From Gongronella butleri (Eukaryota; Mucoromycota; Mucoromycetes; Mucorales; Cunninghamellaceae), in assembly GCA_025201375.1 (NCBI GenBank), contig JAIWZP010000042.1, positions 62,001-126,000 on the forward strand: a stretch of DNA of 64,000 nucleotides. The letters are read 5' to 3'. Positions 47,701 through 58,486 of the stretch are shown one piece after another. Position numbers and translations under genes: made by a program. Numbering within the stretch: position 1 is the stretch's first letter; each line of letters opens with the position of its first letter. Under the pieces are notes generated by a model. That model had not been told where the DNA came from. It made no database searches and saw only the letters and a program-made list of their open reading frames with translations.

Positions 47701-48084
47701 CCGTCGGTCGCGTCCGACACGGTAGGGTCGCCGCCGCGCCGCTACATGTCCCTCGATAGTCCAAAGTCCACACGGACGAAAAGAAGCGCGACGGCTGGCG
47801 ATGAGCTCGACGCGCACTTATCGTCACCCATGGTCATCTCGACACCGCCAGAAACCCCACAGGATATCAAGCACCATTCACACTTCCATCTGCCAAAAAC
47901 AAAGTCGTTGAAACGCATCTTCACATTGCACAGAATCCCTAGCAAGAAATCAATCAAGGAAAGCCTGCGCAGAAGCAACTCGTCTGCATCCATGAAAGGC
48001 TCCCCCGTCTCTCCTGGTGGCGCAACACCACCACCCATCCCTGATCCACATGCATCCCCGAATAGAAAGAAACCACAAATGTAA
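44797..48084 (+). CDS. WD40-repeat protein with long disordered C-terminal tail
   Basis: Nine exons (44797-44924, 44995-45148, 45294-45458, 45580-46044, 46111-46495, 46549-46660, 46726-46860, 46937-47156, 47239-48084) close in frame to about 869 residues. Beta-propeller repeats occupy about residues 45-330: GKDIAIGSGDPNGQLFFVKD, VLSMVEVWDVHR, GALHILDTR, TGTVHVWDLRT and DGSYRLWSI. A Trp-rich region and a helical stretch follow. From about 590 on the chain is Ser/Pro-rich and low in order, with a basic patch (KTKSLKRIF). I cannot assign it to a named WD40 family; a scaffold role is the default inference. Acceptors at 46725 and 46731 are both usable and differ by two codons. Confidence 0.75.
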
Positions 48085-48296
48085 ATGTTGTAAACTCATA
48101 AAATTTTGCCGCTTTCCCTACGTTTTTTTTTATTTTCGCCAATTTGAAGCACTGGTCAGAATGCATCGCCTGGCTAGCATGTTGCTGCAATTCAAGGCAC
48201 ACGCTCAAAAGACAAGCAGTGCCTTGAAACACTTGGTTATGCGTAAAAACACAAAATGGCACAAAGAAAGATTTCTACTTGGAATATATTGGTGAT

Positions 48297-49405
48297 TGGG
48301 AGCTTATTTTAGGCGCACAGATGGGGACCACCCGTGGTGTAAATTTGTCGCATATAGTTCTGCGAAAACGCGGTCAAATCGCGCTTTGTAAAAAAGCGAC
48401 TACTGACAATGGCTTTCAAGCGGGGACATTTTGGAACTTGGCAAAATTTTGCCAGGGCGGTAGGCATCGGCATCATTGGACATGAAGCAACTTGTTTTCG
48501 ACTCTGGGACGCGCTATGCTGAAGAGTTTGCCTTGTAATATGCTGTTTTTCACCAAAAAGCGCTCATTCTCGAAACCCTGCCATTCAATCGCATTGCTGC
48601 TTTTTCAGTCAAAGAGGGCCGTCGCTTGCAACAATTTTTTCATTTGCGGCAAGGAAAACAAACGCAGTACAAGCAAGTTTTTTAATGATCAACAAAATAA
48701 AATTAGGCATTTTGCGTTTTGCTCGTCAATTGTTCTAGCTAATGGAACCCAAAAGTAACATAGTGTATGGACTTCGTGGCCAGCTACAATTTTGCCGCTT
48801 ACAGTAGTGCGTCAACTGACGGAACAGCGACGAAAGAGGGGAAACTACGCATCTTTATTTTTTTAATGGAATGATTCTTCTCCAGAACATTGCGATGCTT
48901 TGCTGCAAGCATGAAAATTGTTGCCGTTCACGCATTCCACCTACTGCACCTGTTTTTGAATCGATTCATGAGCGTAAAGGTTGCCCACAACCCAATATGC
49001 CGAAATTATTTTAGTTATCGTTGGTTAACTTGGTTTTACTGCACCAGGGTCGCATGCTACACGCAGCAAAGTTGTGGAACACGTTGATTCCTTGCCACTG
49101 ACAAATTCAAGCCAATTGAATAAAAGGATATTGTGAACGAACGCTATTTCGTGAAAATAAGAACATTACAAGGCAATCTCGTCGACCATACGCGCCACCG
49201 AGACAGAAATAGGTTGCTTCGCGTGCAATAATGCCGATGCACGCTAGCATGACCATTTTTTATCAACTTCCAAAAACTCCCCGCTTAAAATCCATTGTCA
49301 GAAGTCGCTTTTTTACAAAACCCAATTTGACTGCGTTTTTGCAGTCATTTACGCGTCAAATTCACATTACATATGGTCCCGGCCCTTGTGCTTCTATTGA
49401 CGCGT
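48297..49405. mobile_element. Foldback (long inverted-repeat) element, copy 2
   Basis: Same family as 28735-29849. Matching blocks include AACGCGGTCAAA, CGCTTTGTAAAAAAGCGACT, GACAATGG and the AAGCGGGGA segment. They recur in inverted orientation near 49,280-49,390 (GTCGCTTTTTTACAAAACCC, GGTCCCGGCCCTTGTGCTTC). The arms again reach toward the centre (GAAGCAACTTG..TCGACTC against its partner near 49,200). Ends are less exact than in copy 1 and I cannot define a target-site duplication. No coding frame. Confidence 0.7.
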
Positions 49406-49658
49406 CACTCATCAACATACAATGACTACATGCCAGCATTTGTCCAAAAATGGTGGTTTGTACCCAATTGACGATTTTCAGAACATCGTAAGCCCTTTAA
49501 CCACCCCCTGAATGCACCAAAATTATGGTCGAGAATGCAGGCTGTTGCTGCACGTCGATCGTGGCAGTCTTAAATGGGAAAAACAATATTTAATTATGAA
49601 AAGAAAGAGAATGGCGCTTTTACAAGCGTGCGGTGCAAAAAAAAAAAAAAAAAAAAGT

Positions 49659-50843
49659 TCATTGGTCCTTTCTGTCGCCCGCAGCGGCGCGTTCGACGAG
49701 CAGCTGTGTGTCCTGCAAAAAGTACTCGCGGTAGCATAGGTACAGGGATAATGCGCAACCAGGGCCAAGGACAATGTCGCCAATAAGAACCAGGAGACCG
49801 ACGAGTGCGCCGTGCTGGTAGCAGGCCCACATGGTGAAGGCAAGCGTGGTCATGAGCAAGTCCATGAACAAAAAGTGAGAGCAAAAGTATTGGGCGATTT
49901 GCGTCGGTGTAAGGCTAGCCGAGGGCAATTCGGCGGAAAAGAGCATGATGAGGGAGTCCTTGAGATGGATGCCGTCCCAGACGACCTGCAGGTACGACGT
50001 ATAGTACACGATGAGGTTGATGATGCCCAGCAGCAAATACACGCGCTCGACGGCCGATTTGCTTTGGACCATGCGCACACGCTGGCGTTTGCGATTTTCG
50101 TCGTTGGGCAGCCCAGGCTTACCCTCGACGCGTGCGTCGTGCATCCAGGGCCTAATGACCCACGTTAGCACGATATAAAGCGGCTGCACAAGGGCGGGCG
50201 ACAGCTGCCAAAACGCATTGATCTTCGTGGCCAGGGGCGACGTCTTTTTCGTCAAGATAGTTGTCGTCATGAGGACCGTCGGCACGCCATACGCAAGCAA
50301 GATGGACCAAAAGATTGCATACACGCGCGCAGGTGTGACCATGACGGGCACCGTGCTGTCGTCAAAGGGCCGGTCGCGCTCGTCACGCGACAATGGCTGC
50401 TTAGTGCGCGCGACCATGGTCGCGGAGACAAGCACAAGGATCGGCAGGTATGCGACACTGCCCACGACGGCAATGGTCATCACATTCGCCAAAAGCATCC
50501 AAAACGCGAACCAGGCAACAGGATTGTACCAGCTATACGCGTGGCGCGAGCCTTCGATCGCAACCAGCGCTTGAATCGTCGCCAGTAGCCCAAGCAAGAT
50601 GCGCAACACGTGCACGCCCAAATAGTCTTCAATGGCGCGCTGGAAAAAGGTGATCAGGCTGCACAGCACCGTGTTGCCGGCCTCGTGCGACACCAATTTG
50701 TCCGCATACCGCTGACAATACGCGGCGATCATCAAACCGACCTTTGGGAGGATCTCATGGAATAAATGGATACGCGCATAGTAGCCGACAGCAACCGAGC
50801 TCGCAATAAAAGCACCAATAGCTACGAGTTGTCGTTGTTCCAT
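49659..50843 (-). CDS. Polytopic membrane protein, divergent paralogue pair, member 1
   Basis: A single exon of 394 residues with ATG at 50843. It has about seven to eight hydrophobic segments. It is homologous to the plus-strand neighbour (51238-52428): both share an EGSRHA/EGQRQA block after the third segment and a C-terminal run of three segments ending GPGCALSLYLC here and GPGAGLALTMC there. The loop with KRQRVRMVQSKSAVERVY is specific to this copy. The family is not one I recognise. A transporter or membrane-enzyme role is possible; no catalytic motif was found. It shares a 394-bp upstream region with its paralogue. Confidence 0.65.
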   Translation of the reverse strand: MEQRQLVAIGAFIASSVAVGYYARIHLFHEILPKVGLMIAAYCQRYADKLVSHEAGNTVLCSLITFFQRAIEDYLGVHVLRILLGLLATIQALVAIEGSRHAYSWYNPVAWFAFWMLLANVMTIAVVGSVAYLPILVLVSATMVARTKQPLSRDERDRPFDDSTVPVMVTPARVYAIFWSILLAYGVPTVLMTTTILTKKTSPLATKINAFWQLSPALVQPLYIVLTWVIRPWMHDARVEGKPGLPNDENRKRQRVRMVQSKSAVERVYLLLGIINLIVYYTSYLQVVWDGIHLKDSLIMLFSAELPSASLTPTQIAQYFCSHFLFMDLLMTTLAFTMWACYQHGALVGLLVLIGDIVLGPGCALSLYLCYREYFLQDTQLLVERAAAGDRKDQ

Positions 50844-51237
50844 GTTGGTTTATAAAAAAAAAAACAGAGAAATAACGCGAAAAAAGGACAAAAAGAGAAA
50901 CGGGCAAATAAAGAGTAAACAAAAATGAAAAAATGTCAATAGAGGGGGGTGGGGCAAGGGGGCAGGGGGACGACGCGCTAAAAAGAAAGAAAAAAAAAAA
51001 AAGCGACGTGCTGGCTGGGAGATGGCGGGCCGTGCAGGCAGCCTGGAGTTGCCGTGCGCCGGCGAGAGCGGAGTCATGCAGATTTGCATCTCCGGGCCAT
51101 GTTCGTCGTCATTGTGCCGTGCACCATGGTACATCGTGATAAATCGCTCGAAAACATTGCAATTCTACTTTTATTCTTGTTTTTCTTTTTTTTCTTTCTG
51201 TTTTTATTTTTTTAAAATCTTTTTAAATCGTTTTAGC
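50844..51237. promoter_or_regulatory. Shared divergent promoter of the paralogous membrane-protein pair
   Basis: 394 bp between two divergent starts. It has A/T homopolymers and a GC-rich middle (51,003-51,070). A TTTTTAAATCGTTTTAG stretch before 51238 could be the 3' end of an intron in the plus-strand leader. Confidence 0.45.
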
Positions 51238-52428
51238 ATGTCACATCATCTCATGTACACCGACGGCGCCTCCAAAACACATCTGCTTCTGCAATTGGCG
51301 CCTGTGCCTCTTGCACTGTGGATTTTTGCTAGTATCCACTCTGTTTTGTCGCCATTCAATAAGGATGCCAAATCAATGTGCCAGCGAGTGAACGAGATAC
51401 ATGATTCGGTTGATATATGGGATGTGCACCCGTCGGTGGACCGGATAACGTGCGTTCTTGTACGCTTTTGCACTGTTGTGGTGAATCACGCTTCGAGTGC
51501 CATGATCACACACATTTTGCTAGGACAGGCGGCCGTGATGTATGCCGTCATGGTCGTTGAGGGCCAGCGACAGGCACAATTGGTGCCGTATCCGTGGGTG
51601 GCCTCACTGACCTCACTGTTGCCTATTATCTTGATTTATGCCGGCAATATCGTCGGCGCCGGCCCGATCACAATGCTATTTTGGTTGCCGATCACTGGCC
51701 TGCTGCACTTCATTTGCTTACCCAAAGGGGATCCCAGCGACAAAGGCAGCAGCAGCAGCAGTAGCAATGGCAAAAATGACGCCATGCTTGCTAAAAACAA
51801 AGGAAATATGCTTTTTCGACCTCATCAACATGATCATCATCATCGTCACCATGGCGCCGCCACCGCCTCCATGACTCGGCTACCTGCTGCGCGCCTTTTG
51901 AGCACGTTTTTTATAAGCATGATGGGCCAATACCCGCTCTTTTTATTGGCGGTCTATATGAGCCCGTCGCGAATGCAGCAAAATGTGCTTGCTGTGTTCC
52001 AGCACACGCCGCTCTTTTTCCCCTGGGTACATCACCTTGCCGAGCGACTTGCTCCTTCCTCCAGGACACGGTCTTGGCATGTGGGTGATCTGTACCTGGG
52101 CCTGGCGGCGGTCAATGCGCTTCTTTATTGGATGGCGGTGTTGTACAATCTGTTTCGCGGCAACGAGGACACGTCGCTCCGGTACTACGTGGTGCTGTTG
52201 CTTGCTCCGCCAAAGGATCTGCTGGACACGGCGCAATTGCTCGCGCCCACACGCGTCACCATCATGCTTGTCCTGGACCTATTGGCCATGGTGCTCACAT
52301 TTGCCTATTGGGTATGGCTTAGGCAGGGCCGTACCGGTCTAAAGCGCCTGTGTGCCTATTCCCTTGTTGGGGGACCAGGCGCCGGGCTGGCCTTGACCAT
52401 GTGCCAATGGGAGTTTTCTGGCGAATAA
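51238..52428 (+). CDS. Polytopic membrane protein, divergent paralogue pair, member 2
   Basis: A single exon of 396 residues, homologous to the minus-strand neighbour. Predicted segments include APVPLALWIFASIHSVL, LLGQAAVMYAVMVVEG, WVASLTSLLPIILIYAGNIV, ISMMGQYPLFLLAVYM, LGLAAVNALLYWMAVLY and VTIMLVLDLLAMVLTFAYWV. A central loop holds Ser and His runs (HQHDHHHRHH) that are absent from the paralogue and could bind metal or be low complexity. The order of segments is the same in both copies, so the pair likely arose by inverted duplication. Function unknown. Confidence 0.65.
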   Translation: MSHHLMYTDGASKTHLLLQLAPVPLALWIFASIHSVLSPFNKDAKSMCQRVNEIHDSVDIWDVHPSVDRITCVLVRFCTVVVNHASSAMITHILLGQAAVMYAVMVVEGQRQAQLVPYPWVASLTSLLPIILIYAGNIVGAGPITMLFWLPITGLLHFICLPKGDPSDKGSSSSSSNGKNDAMLAKNKGNMLFRPHQHDHHHRHHGAATASMTRLPAARLLSTFFISMMGQYPLFLLAVYMSPSRMQQNVLAVFQHTPLFFPWVHHLAERLAPSSRTRSWHVGDLYLGLAAVNALLYWMAVLYNLFRGNEDTSLRYYVVLLLAPPKDLLDTAQLLAPTRVTIMLVLDLLAMVLTFAYWVWLRQGRTGLKRLCAYSLVGGPGAGLALTMCQWEFSGE

Positions 52429-52635
52429 ACGAAAAATAAAATCCCCCGCTTTTTTTTTTTTTTTTTTTGTTCCATGCCTTCCCACTAGGAACCTAAACCT
52501 TATTTGGCGGCCATAAAGGGAGGGGGCGCGGGGAAAAGCGACCAAAAAAAAAGGGCCCTTCTTTAGTCTCTCTCTCTCTCTTCTTTTTTCTCTTTTTTTC
52601 GTGTTTTTACCCACACATAACCCCTTTTTTTCCCT

Positions 52636-53834
52636 ATGCCTGTGACTCAACTGACGCTGTCGCCCGCGGACAACGTGGTGCAATACACACTTATCAATGA
52701 AAAGAAGACGCTGGCGGTGATGGTGTTGAACTATGGCGGTATTTTGTCGCATATTCTGACGCCGGACAAGACGGGCACGGTTCGCGACGTTGTGCTTGGC
52801 TATGACGATTTTGAGGGTTACCAGAATCCGGAAAATCGCTTCTTTGGCGCTCTGGTTGGCCGCTTTGCGAACCGCATCAAGGATGGCAAGTTCACGGTCG
52901 ATGGCAAGGAATATTCGCTTTTGGTGAACAATGGGCCTAATCATCTGCACGGTGGCGAAATTGGCTTTGACAAGGTGCTGTGGGACGCGGAGATTGTGTC
53001 GCAGCAGCCGGCAAGCCTCCGACTCACGTACGTGTCGCCCGATGGCGACCAAGGCTATCCAGGCACTCTCACCACGCACGTCACCTATACTGTCACCGAT
53101 GACAATGCCCTCGAAATCGACTACGAGGCATACCTCGACAAGGACTCCACCACGTCCACGGTGGTCAATCTCACCAATCACTCGTTCTTCAACTTGGCCG
53201 GCCCGGACCTTGATCCCACCGTTCACAACACTCACGTCGCCATGTCCACGGACGTCAAGGGCTTTTTGGAACTTGACAAGTTCTGCCTGCCCACCGGCGA
53301 ATTCGGCACCTTTGAACAGTCGCCCTGGATGGATTTCTCGGTAAGGAAAAAACGCGAAAAAAATGACATTTTGCGCGTTTTAGCGCGACATGACACGGTC
53401 TCACGCGTTTTTTTTTTCTTTTTTGTGTATTTCAGGCTGGCAAGACGATTGGCCAAGACATTGAGAAGCTGCCTGTGTCGCGTGGCTATGACCATCCCTA
53501 TGTGATTCACCAGGAATTCCAGCCGGACACGTCGACAATGCCATTGCGCACCGTTGTGGTGGCGACGCATCCGACATCCGGGATCCAAATGTCCTTTGCG
53601 ACGACGGAGCCTGCATTCCAATTCTACACGGGCAATTACATCTCCACGGAGATCAAGGCTAAAAAGGCACAGCAACATGTCCCTCTTGGCCCTCATGCCG
53701 GCTTTTGTCTCGAGAGCAGTCGCTTCCCCGACGCGCCAAACCACCCCGACTGGCGCCCAGCGGTCGTTGTCAAGCCTGGCGACAAGTATGCAAGCAAGAC
53801 TGTCTACGCCTTTGGCGTCAACAAGGACTTGTAA
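52636..53834 (+). CDS. galM: Aldose 1-epimerase (galactose mutarotase)
   Basis: Two exons, 52636-53340 and 53436-53834, give 367 residues. It catalyses the interconversion of alpha and beta anomers of aldoses, the entry to galactose use. Family marks are present: NYGGILSHILTPD, GRFANRI, NHLHGGE (His), TNHSFFNL (catalytic His), and EPAFQFYTGNY with the C-terminal Glu segment CLESSRFPDAPNHP. The CT-rich leader ends directly before the ATG. It is a stand-alone enzyme here, not the fused Gal10 form of yeasts. Cytosolic. Confidence 0.92.
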
Positions 53835-54038
53835 ATGCATTTGAAATAAAAATAAAAAAGGAGAAAACGCAAAGAGAAGTGGGCAAAGATGACGTGCAAT
53901 TTGGGTGTTCCCATGGACGCACGCGTCGCTTTATCAAGTTTCGCAGGAATTGTTATCATATCATAGCACAACAAAAAAAAATTACATAGTACATATTTGA
54001 GAAAAGAAAAAAAAAGTGGTATTTGAAAATCACTGAAA

Positions 54039-55442
54039 TCACACGGATTCCGCTACACTACTCGATTCGATGTCGGTCTGTGCACCGCTGTACATCCTGA
54101 TGCGGTCGCGGTACGGTTTGCCGAGGTGCGTGAGCGGCGGGTAGTACATGTGGTAGCTGAACACTGCCGTCAAATACCCAAGGATGCCGCCAATCAAGAC
54201 ATCCGTGTAATGGTGACGATAATCACGCACACGCGTCATCGCAATCAAAAACGCGCCAAACAGAGGCACCCAAAACACCATTGCCTTGTATGCGTTCTGC
54301 AGCAGCGCGTGCAAAAACAACGAAAAAAACGATCAACAATCTCAGTTTTGACGCGTCGGATGGAGCAATTGAGACTTTTAAACTTACGCCATGTCGATCA
54401 AATAGAAAGAGCTTGCCAGAGAGAAAGAGCGAAAGGAAGCCCAAGCCGGCAAAAGAGTCTGTGATGTGGGTAAGCGTAAAAATGAGGAAAAGAAGAAAAA
54501 ATGAGTGGGAAGAAGATTGAGTGCCCGACACTCATGCGTGTTTGGCGTCACGCGGTCTATCCAGTGACTTACACGCCGAGTGTCCACTTGGGAACGAGCG
54601 GAAAGCGTCCTTCATGATCGACGTGTCCGCTGCAACGGTGCAAATAGTGTAATTGGCAAGTTCATATTGCGGCACCGATACATTGGGTGGCGGCTGGCAG
54701 CGGGAAAGCAAGTCGGGTCGCGGTCGCCCCGTCACATTCTTTAAAAACATCAAAAAAAAGGAGACAAACGTGGTACAAAATGATGAGATCACTGACGTGA
54801 CAACCGCCCACCAGCTTCCCATCCCTTGCGTTTTTTTTTTGTGTGTTACCTTGATGACATCCACCAGCATCGCCGTGAGTGTCAGAGCGAGGCAGAGTCC
54901 TAAATTGGGGGAGCGGATGAACGGAGGCGAAAAAAAAAAAAAAAAAAAGTGCCAAGAGGCCCCAGGTTTAGGCAAATTGGGCTTTTTTAGCAATTATTTG
55001 TTTCATTTCATGACTTTTTGTTACCTAAAAGACCGTGGTTCAGGTCGAGCGTGCTTCGCTGGACAAAGATTGTCCAGCCCACAATGATGACGACGGGAAA
55101 CACAAGGCACACAAGCTAAATAAAAAGGGAAAAGAAATCAGAGAACGATCAGCTGAGAACGCCATGGGCCATGCCTCTCTCGTCGACGCGTCGCATGATC
55201 TTGATCACGATCATTCCTCGTCGGCCACGTCTTACAGCAAGCAACCAGGTGGGCACCGACTCGTGGACAGTGTACGGGTACGAGATGGATGGGTCCGAGA
55301 GGGAGAATTGTTGATGATATGGTTCCAAAAGGCTCAAGGACAGGAAAATTGCAGCAAAGACAATGATGACCACCCAGTCCATCAAGTACGAAATGGTGAT
55401 TTTCTTTTTTGTCTGGTCTTTCCAAAAATCACCGGCTGCCAT
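54039..55442 (-). CDS. DPP1: PAP2-family lipid phosphatase (diacylglycerol pyrophosphate/phosphatidate phosphatase)
   Basis: Six exons. Coding blocks are 55442-55236, about 55115-55026, about 54900-54850, about 54738-54572, about 54457-54388, and about 54303-54039. About six transmembrane segments are visible. The three phosphatase motifs are in order: K....GRPRPD (exon 4), PSGHSA (exon 4) and TRVRDYRHHYTDV (last exon, with the nucleophile-assisting His). Exon 1 is MDWVVIIVFAAIFL-like. The arrangement matches yeast Dpp1/Lpp1, Mg-independent enzymes of the vacuole or Golgi membrane acting on diacylglycerol pyrophosphate, phosphatidate and related lipids. The C-terminal tail is acidic and Ser-rich. 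The gene symbol is by family resemblance. Confidence 0.85.
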
Positions 55443-55530
55443 TGCGCATAAAATTGAAAAAAAGGAAAAGAAAAAGAAATAAGAGAGCGAGGAGAAAAGA
55501 AAAGAAGGCCCTTGGGTACTTTTTTATGAC

Positions 55531-55776
55531 TTATTCATTCCTGGGCTCCTTTTTGGTACGCTCTGTGTCACTTGGTCGGCCCATTAAAATATGATCGACC
55601 CATCTCCAAGATTGTTCAATATTTTCAAGCACCTCCCACGAATCATCATCCTCATGAATTCGCACGATCTTGGCAAAACCAGCTTTTCGGCCCCCAAGAT
55701 TAATCCACTGAGCCCGTTCTTGTGCACGTTTTGGTTTAAAAAAACAAAAAAATCGTAGTGCAGGTTGGCGGTGAAA
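55531..55776 (-). other. Coding-like segment, possible last exon of an unresolved gene or a pseudogene remnant
   Basis: The minus-strand frame ending at the TAA 55533-55531 is open for 81 codons without an ATG start. It has strongly protein-like content: KPKRAQERAQWINLGGR, then KIVRIHEDDDSWEVLENIEQ, then SWRWVDHILMGRP and a basic tail. Upstream frames at 55,780-56,330 are mixed; parts look coding on either strand and I could not build a spliced model that closes. It could be a terminal exon with an acceptor near 55,712 (CACAAG or CTCAG), or a decayed gene. No family recognised. Confidence 0.35.
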
Positions 55777-56638
55777 TCATCATTTTTGCAGCATCCCACG
55801 CCTCGGGTGCGTCGATCCGCGCTTTTGGGCTCTTTTGTCCCACGTTGTTCACAGGATTTTCAAGCGCCACTTTTGTTCCTTGGACGCGCTGCCAAGCAAA
55901 CACAAAAAAAAAAGGGCAAGCTACAAGCAAAAGTAGCGAATGGCACGCAATTAGATGGTCTCAGCGGCAATTGGCACATTGACCTAGGGCCGAGCGCCAC
56001 AAACACATGCGAGCAGTGAATGTAGTGGGTCAGTCGGCGAACATTCAGGGTCCGTGGCCCTGAATGTGACCATTGTTCTCCATCGAATCCCGTTTGACAC
56101 GCAAACCGTGCATCGTGGGGCTCCACGGCCATCTACAATGGTCCCAAAGACGTGGCATCGCGTGTATCTCCTGAAGTTATGCCGCAGTGGACTGATATTC
56201 ATCAACGCGGACAATGCCTTGCAAAAAAGAAAATAAAAAAATAAAAATATGAAAAGAAAAAGGGAAAAAGGGAAAATCGAGCCATTGTGAGCTATTGTGA
56301 ACAGTATGTGGGCGTGACGCGACATCTGGCGCGTGAATTGATCGCTTGGCCACTTGCACAGATCGCGTGCCGTGTGGTCAGAGTCAAATGACTTTTGCAG
56401 TAAATTTTAGACGCAGCAAGGCGCTTTCACTTGCCAATGACAAATGACCTATGGCATTTAAGCCAATCAGAAGCGCGTGCTCCACAAAAGGAATGATGCT
56501 GATAAGCTTCTTTTAGATTTTTTCCGCTCTTCTTTTTCTTTTTTCTTTTGTCTTTTTTTTTTCTTTGTCTTTTTTTTTCCTTCCCCCATTCTCCCCCTTC
56601 TCCACGCCCCAGGACCTTTCAATTCTGCGACTCTTTTG
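55777..56638. other. Intergenic or unresolved region
   Basis: Contains several short frames on both strands that look partly coding (for example plus-strand 56,287-56,391), and the CT-rich leader of the adenylate kinase gene at 56,520-56,600. I could not assemble a gene. Confidence 0.35.
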
Positions 56639-57836
56639 ATGTCTTTTGCCCGCACCTTACTATGTCAGTATAGACAACGCCGCACCTTTCACGATTGCCC
56701 CATCAATGCCATCCAGCCACTGCGACTGCTCCTCCTCGGCAGCCCTGTAAGATTTTTTTTCCATTTAAAAAAGCAATTGGAAGCTGACCCGCTTGCTCTT
56801 ATTTTTGCAAACTGACCAGGGCTCTGGCAAAGGCACTCAATCGGAACGATTACAAAAGCACTTTGGCGTGCTGCACGTGTCCAGTGGCGACCTTTTGCGC
56901 CGCAACATCCAGCAGCAGACGCCAATTGGCCAGCAGGCCGCCTCGTATATGAGTCAAGGGCAGCTTGTACCTGATCCCGTCCTGATCTCGCTTATTGACC
57001 AAGAACTCTCGCACGTTGGCACGGTAAAAAAAGAAAGAGAATAAGGAAAAAAAAAAAAGGAGAAGGCGCTGTTTTTTTTTTTTTTTTTTTTTTTTTTTTT
57101 GGAGGGTGCATGACATGCAAAATTGCTTGTGCTCGCGTGACCTCATTTGTTTTGATTTTGATTTTTGTCAGCATCATTGGCTCTTGGATGGCTTCCCACG
57201 CACATTGACACAAGCTCAGGCGCTCGATGACACGTTGACGCGCCTGATGCAGCCATTGAACCTGGTTGTCAACCTGGAAGTCCCGGAGGAGGTCATTTTG
57301 GACCGCATCATGGGTAAATTCATGCACAGGACGCGTCGAATCTTGTCTTTTTGACGTTTTTGACTTTTTTTTTATTTTATTTTTTGGCTTTTTTTTTTCT
57401 AGATCGTTGGGTGCATATTCCGTCTGGACGCGTGTACAACCTGTCGTACAACCCGCCAAAGACGGCGGGACGCGACGATGAAACAGGAGAGCCTTTATCG
57501 AAACGACCGGATGATTGTCCTGACGTGTTTCGCGTGCGTATGGGTCAATACAAGGCGATGGTTGCCCCGCTGCTGGACTATTACAGCGACATTGCCGTCA
57601 CCGTCAAGGGCAATACCAGCGACGAAATTTACCCGCAGATTGAACGCGAGATTGTCAATCGCCTTGGCGTCCTACCTGGTGTAGGCACGCTGCCTGCGGC
57701 CGCCGATCTTGGATCGCTGTCTGCCGCCGCCGCCGCAAAGGCCAATTCTTCCCGTGCACGCGCCGCAGCCGCTGCAGCAACAGCCCACAACACCTCCGTC
57801 GACGAAGAACAGATCGCTGGCTCGTCTCTCCAGTGA
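56639..57836 (+). CDS. ADK2: Mitochondrial adenylate kinase, AK3/Adk2 type (GTP:AMP phosphotransferase)
   Basis: Four exons, 56639-56746, 56820-57023, 57172-57313 and 57403-57836, give 295 residues. An N-terminal Arg-rich, acid-free start (SFARTLLCQYRQRRTF) looks like a mitochondrial import signal. The P-loop GSPGSGKGTQ is split by the first intron. Then come SSGDLLRRN (AMP binding), WLLDGFPRT, and a LID with RWVHIPSGRVYNLSYNPPKT. This AK3-like LID without zinc cysteines suggests GTP use as in AK3 or yeast Adk2. The last 50 residues are an Ala-rich extension (AAAAAKANSSRARAAAAAA) not seen in known homologues. It regenerates ADP in the mitochondrial matrix. Intron 2 holds a T run of about 30. 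Confidence 0.9.
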
Positions 57837-58486
57837 ATCTTGCAAAAAAACGCAAAAAAACCCCCCCCCAACAAATGACACCATTGCGCGTCATCCGTAC
57901 ATAGCTCTTGCCCATTATTCCCCCACCCCTCCCTTTCCATCCTCACACGCCTTGTTTCTCTCTCCCCACGCAACCATTCTCTTCCAATGGGTGCGAAATA
58001 ATAAATACGTATATAAATACACCTTTTTTATCTTTCATGGAGATTAAGGTCTCGTGAATGCGTCAAATGGTTCGCGCTTGGCTTTAGAAGGGCCCTCGCT
58101 AACTTTCCAATAGCAAAAAGATATGTTTTATTCGTCGTTTGAATAAAAAAAGGGGAGATGGCTTGCAATTGGAAAAAAAAAAAAAAAAAAAGAGGAGAAT
58201 AGACGAGGGCAAGGAATGAAAAGTACAGAATAAAGCGTGACAATAGAAAGTAGAAGTACATGGTGAGGAATTAGATAAGAGTGGGGCGTGCATCACGCAT
58301 GAATGGGGATGAAGGGTGCTGGTTGCATGAAAAAAAAGGAGAAAGCGGGCAAAAAAAAGGGGGGGTGAATAAGGTGCGTGCGCGGCAAGAGGCTTCCCAC
58401 AGACAGGGAAAAGAGGAATGACAAATAAAAAAAGGGGGGAGGGGAGAGAATCTAAGTCATACGCGCGATTGTGGATGGATGTAAAT
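57837..58486. other. Intergenic region between convergent genes
   Basis: 3' regions of the adenylate kinase (+) and the J-domain protein (-). AATAATAAATACG near 57,998 can serve as the poly(A) signal for the plus gene. An A run lies near 58,173-58,190. No gene is seen. Confidence 0.45.
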
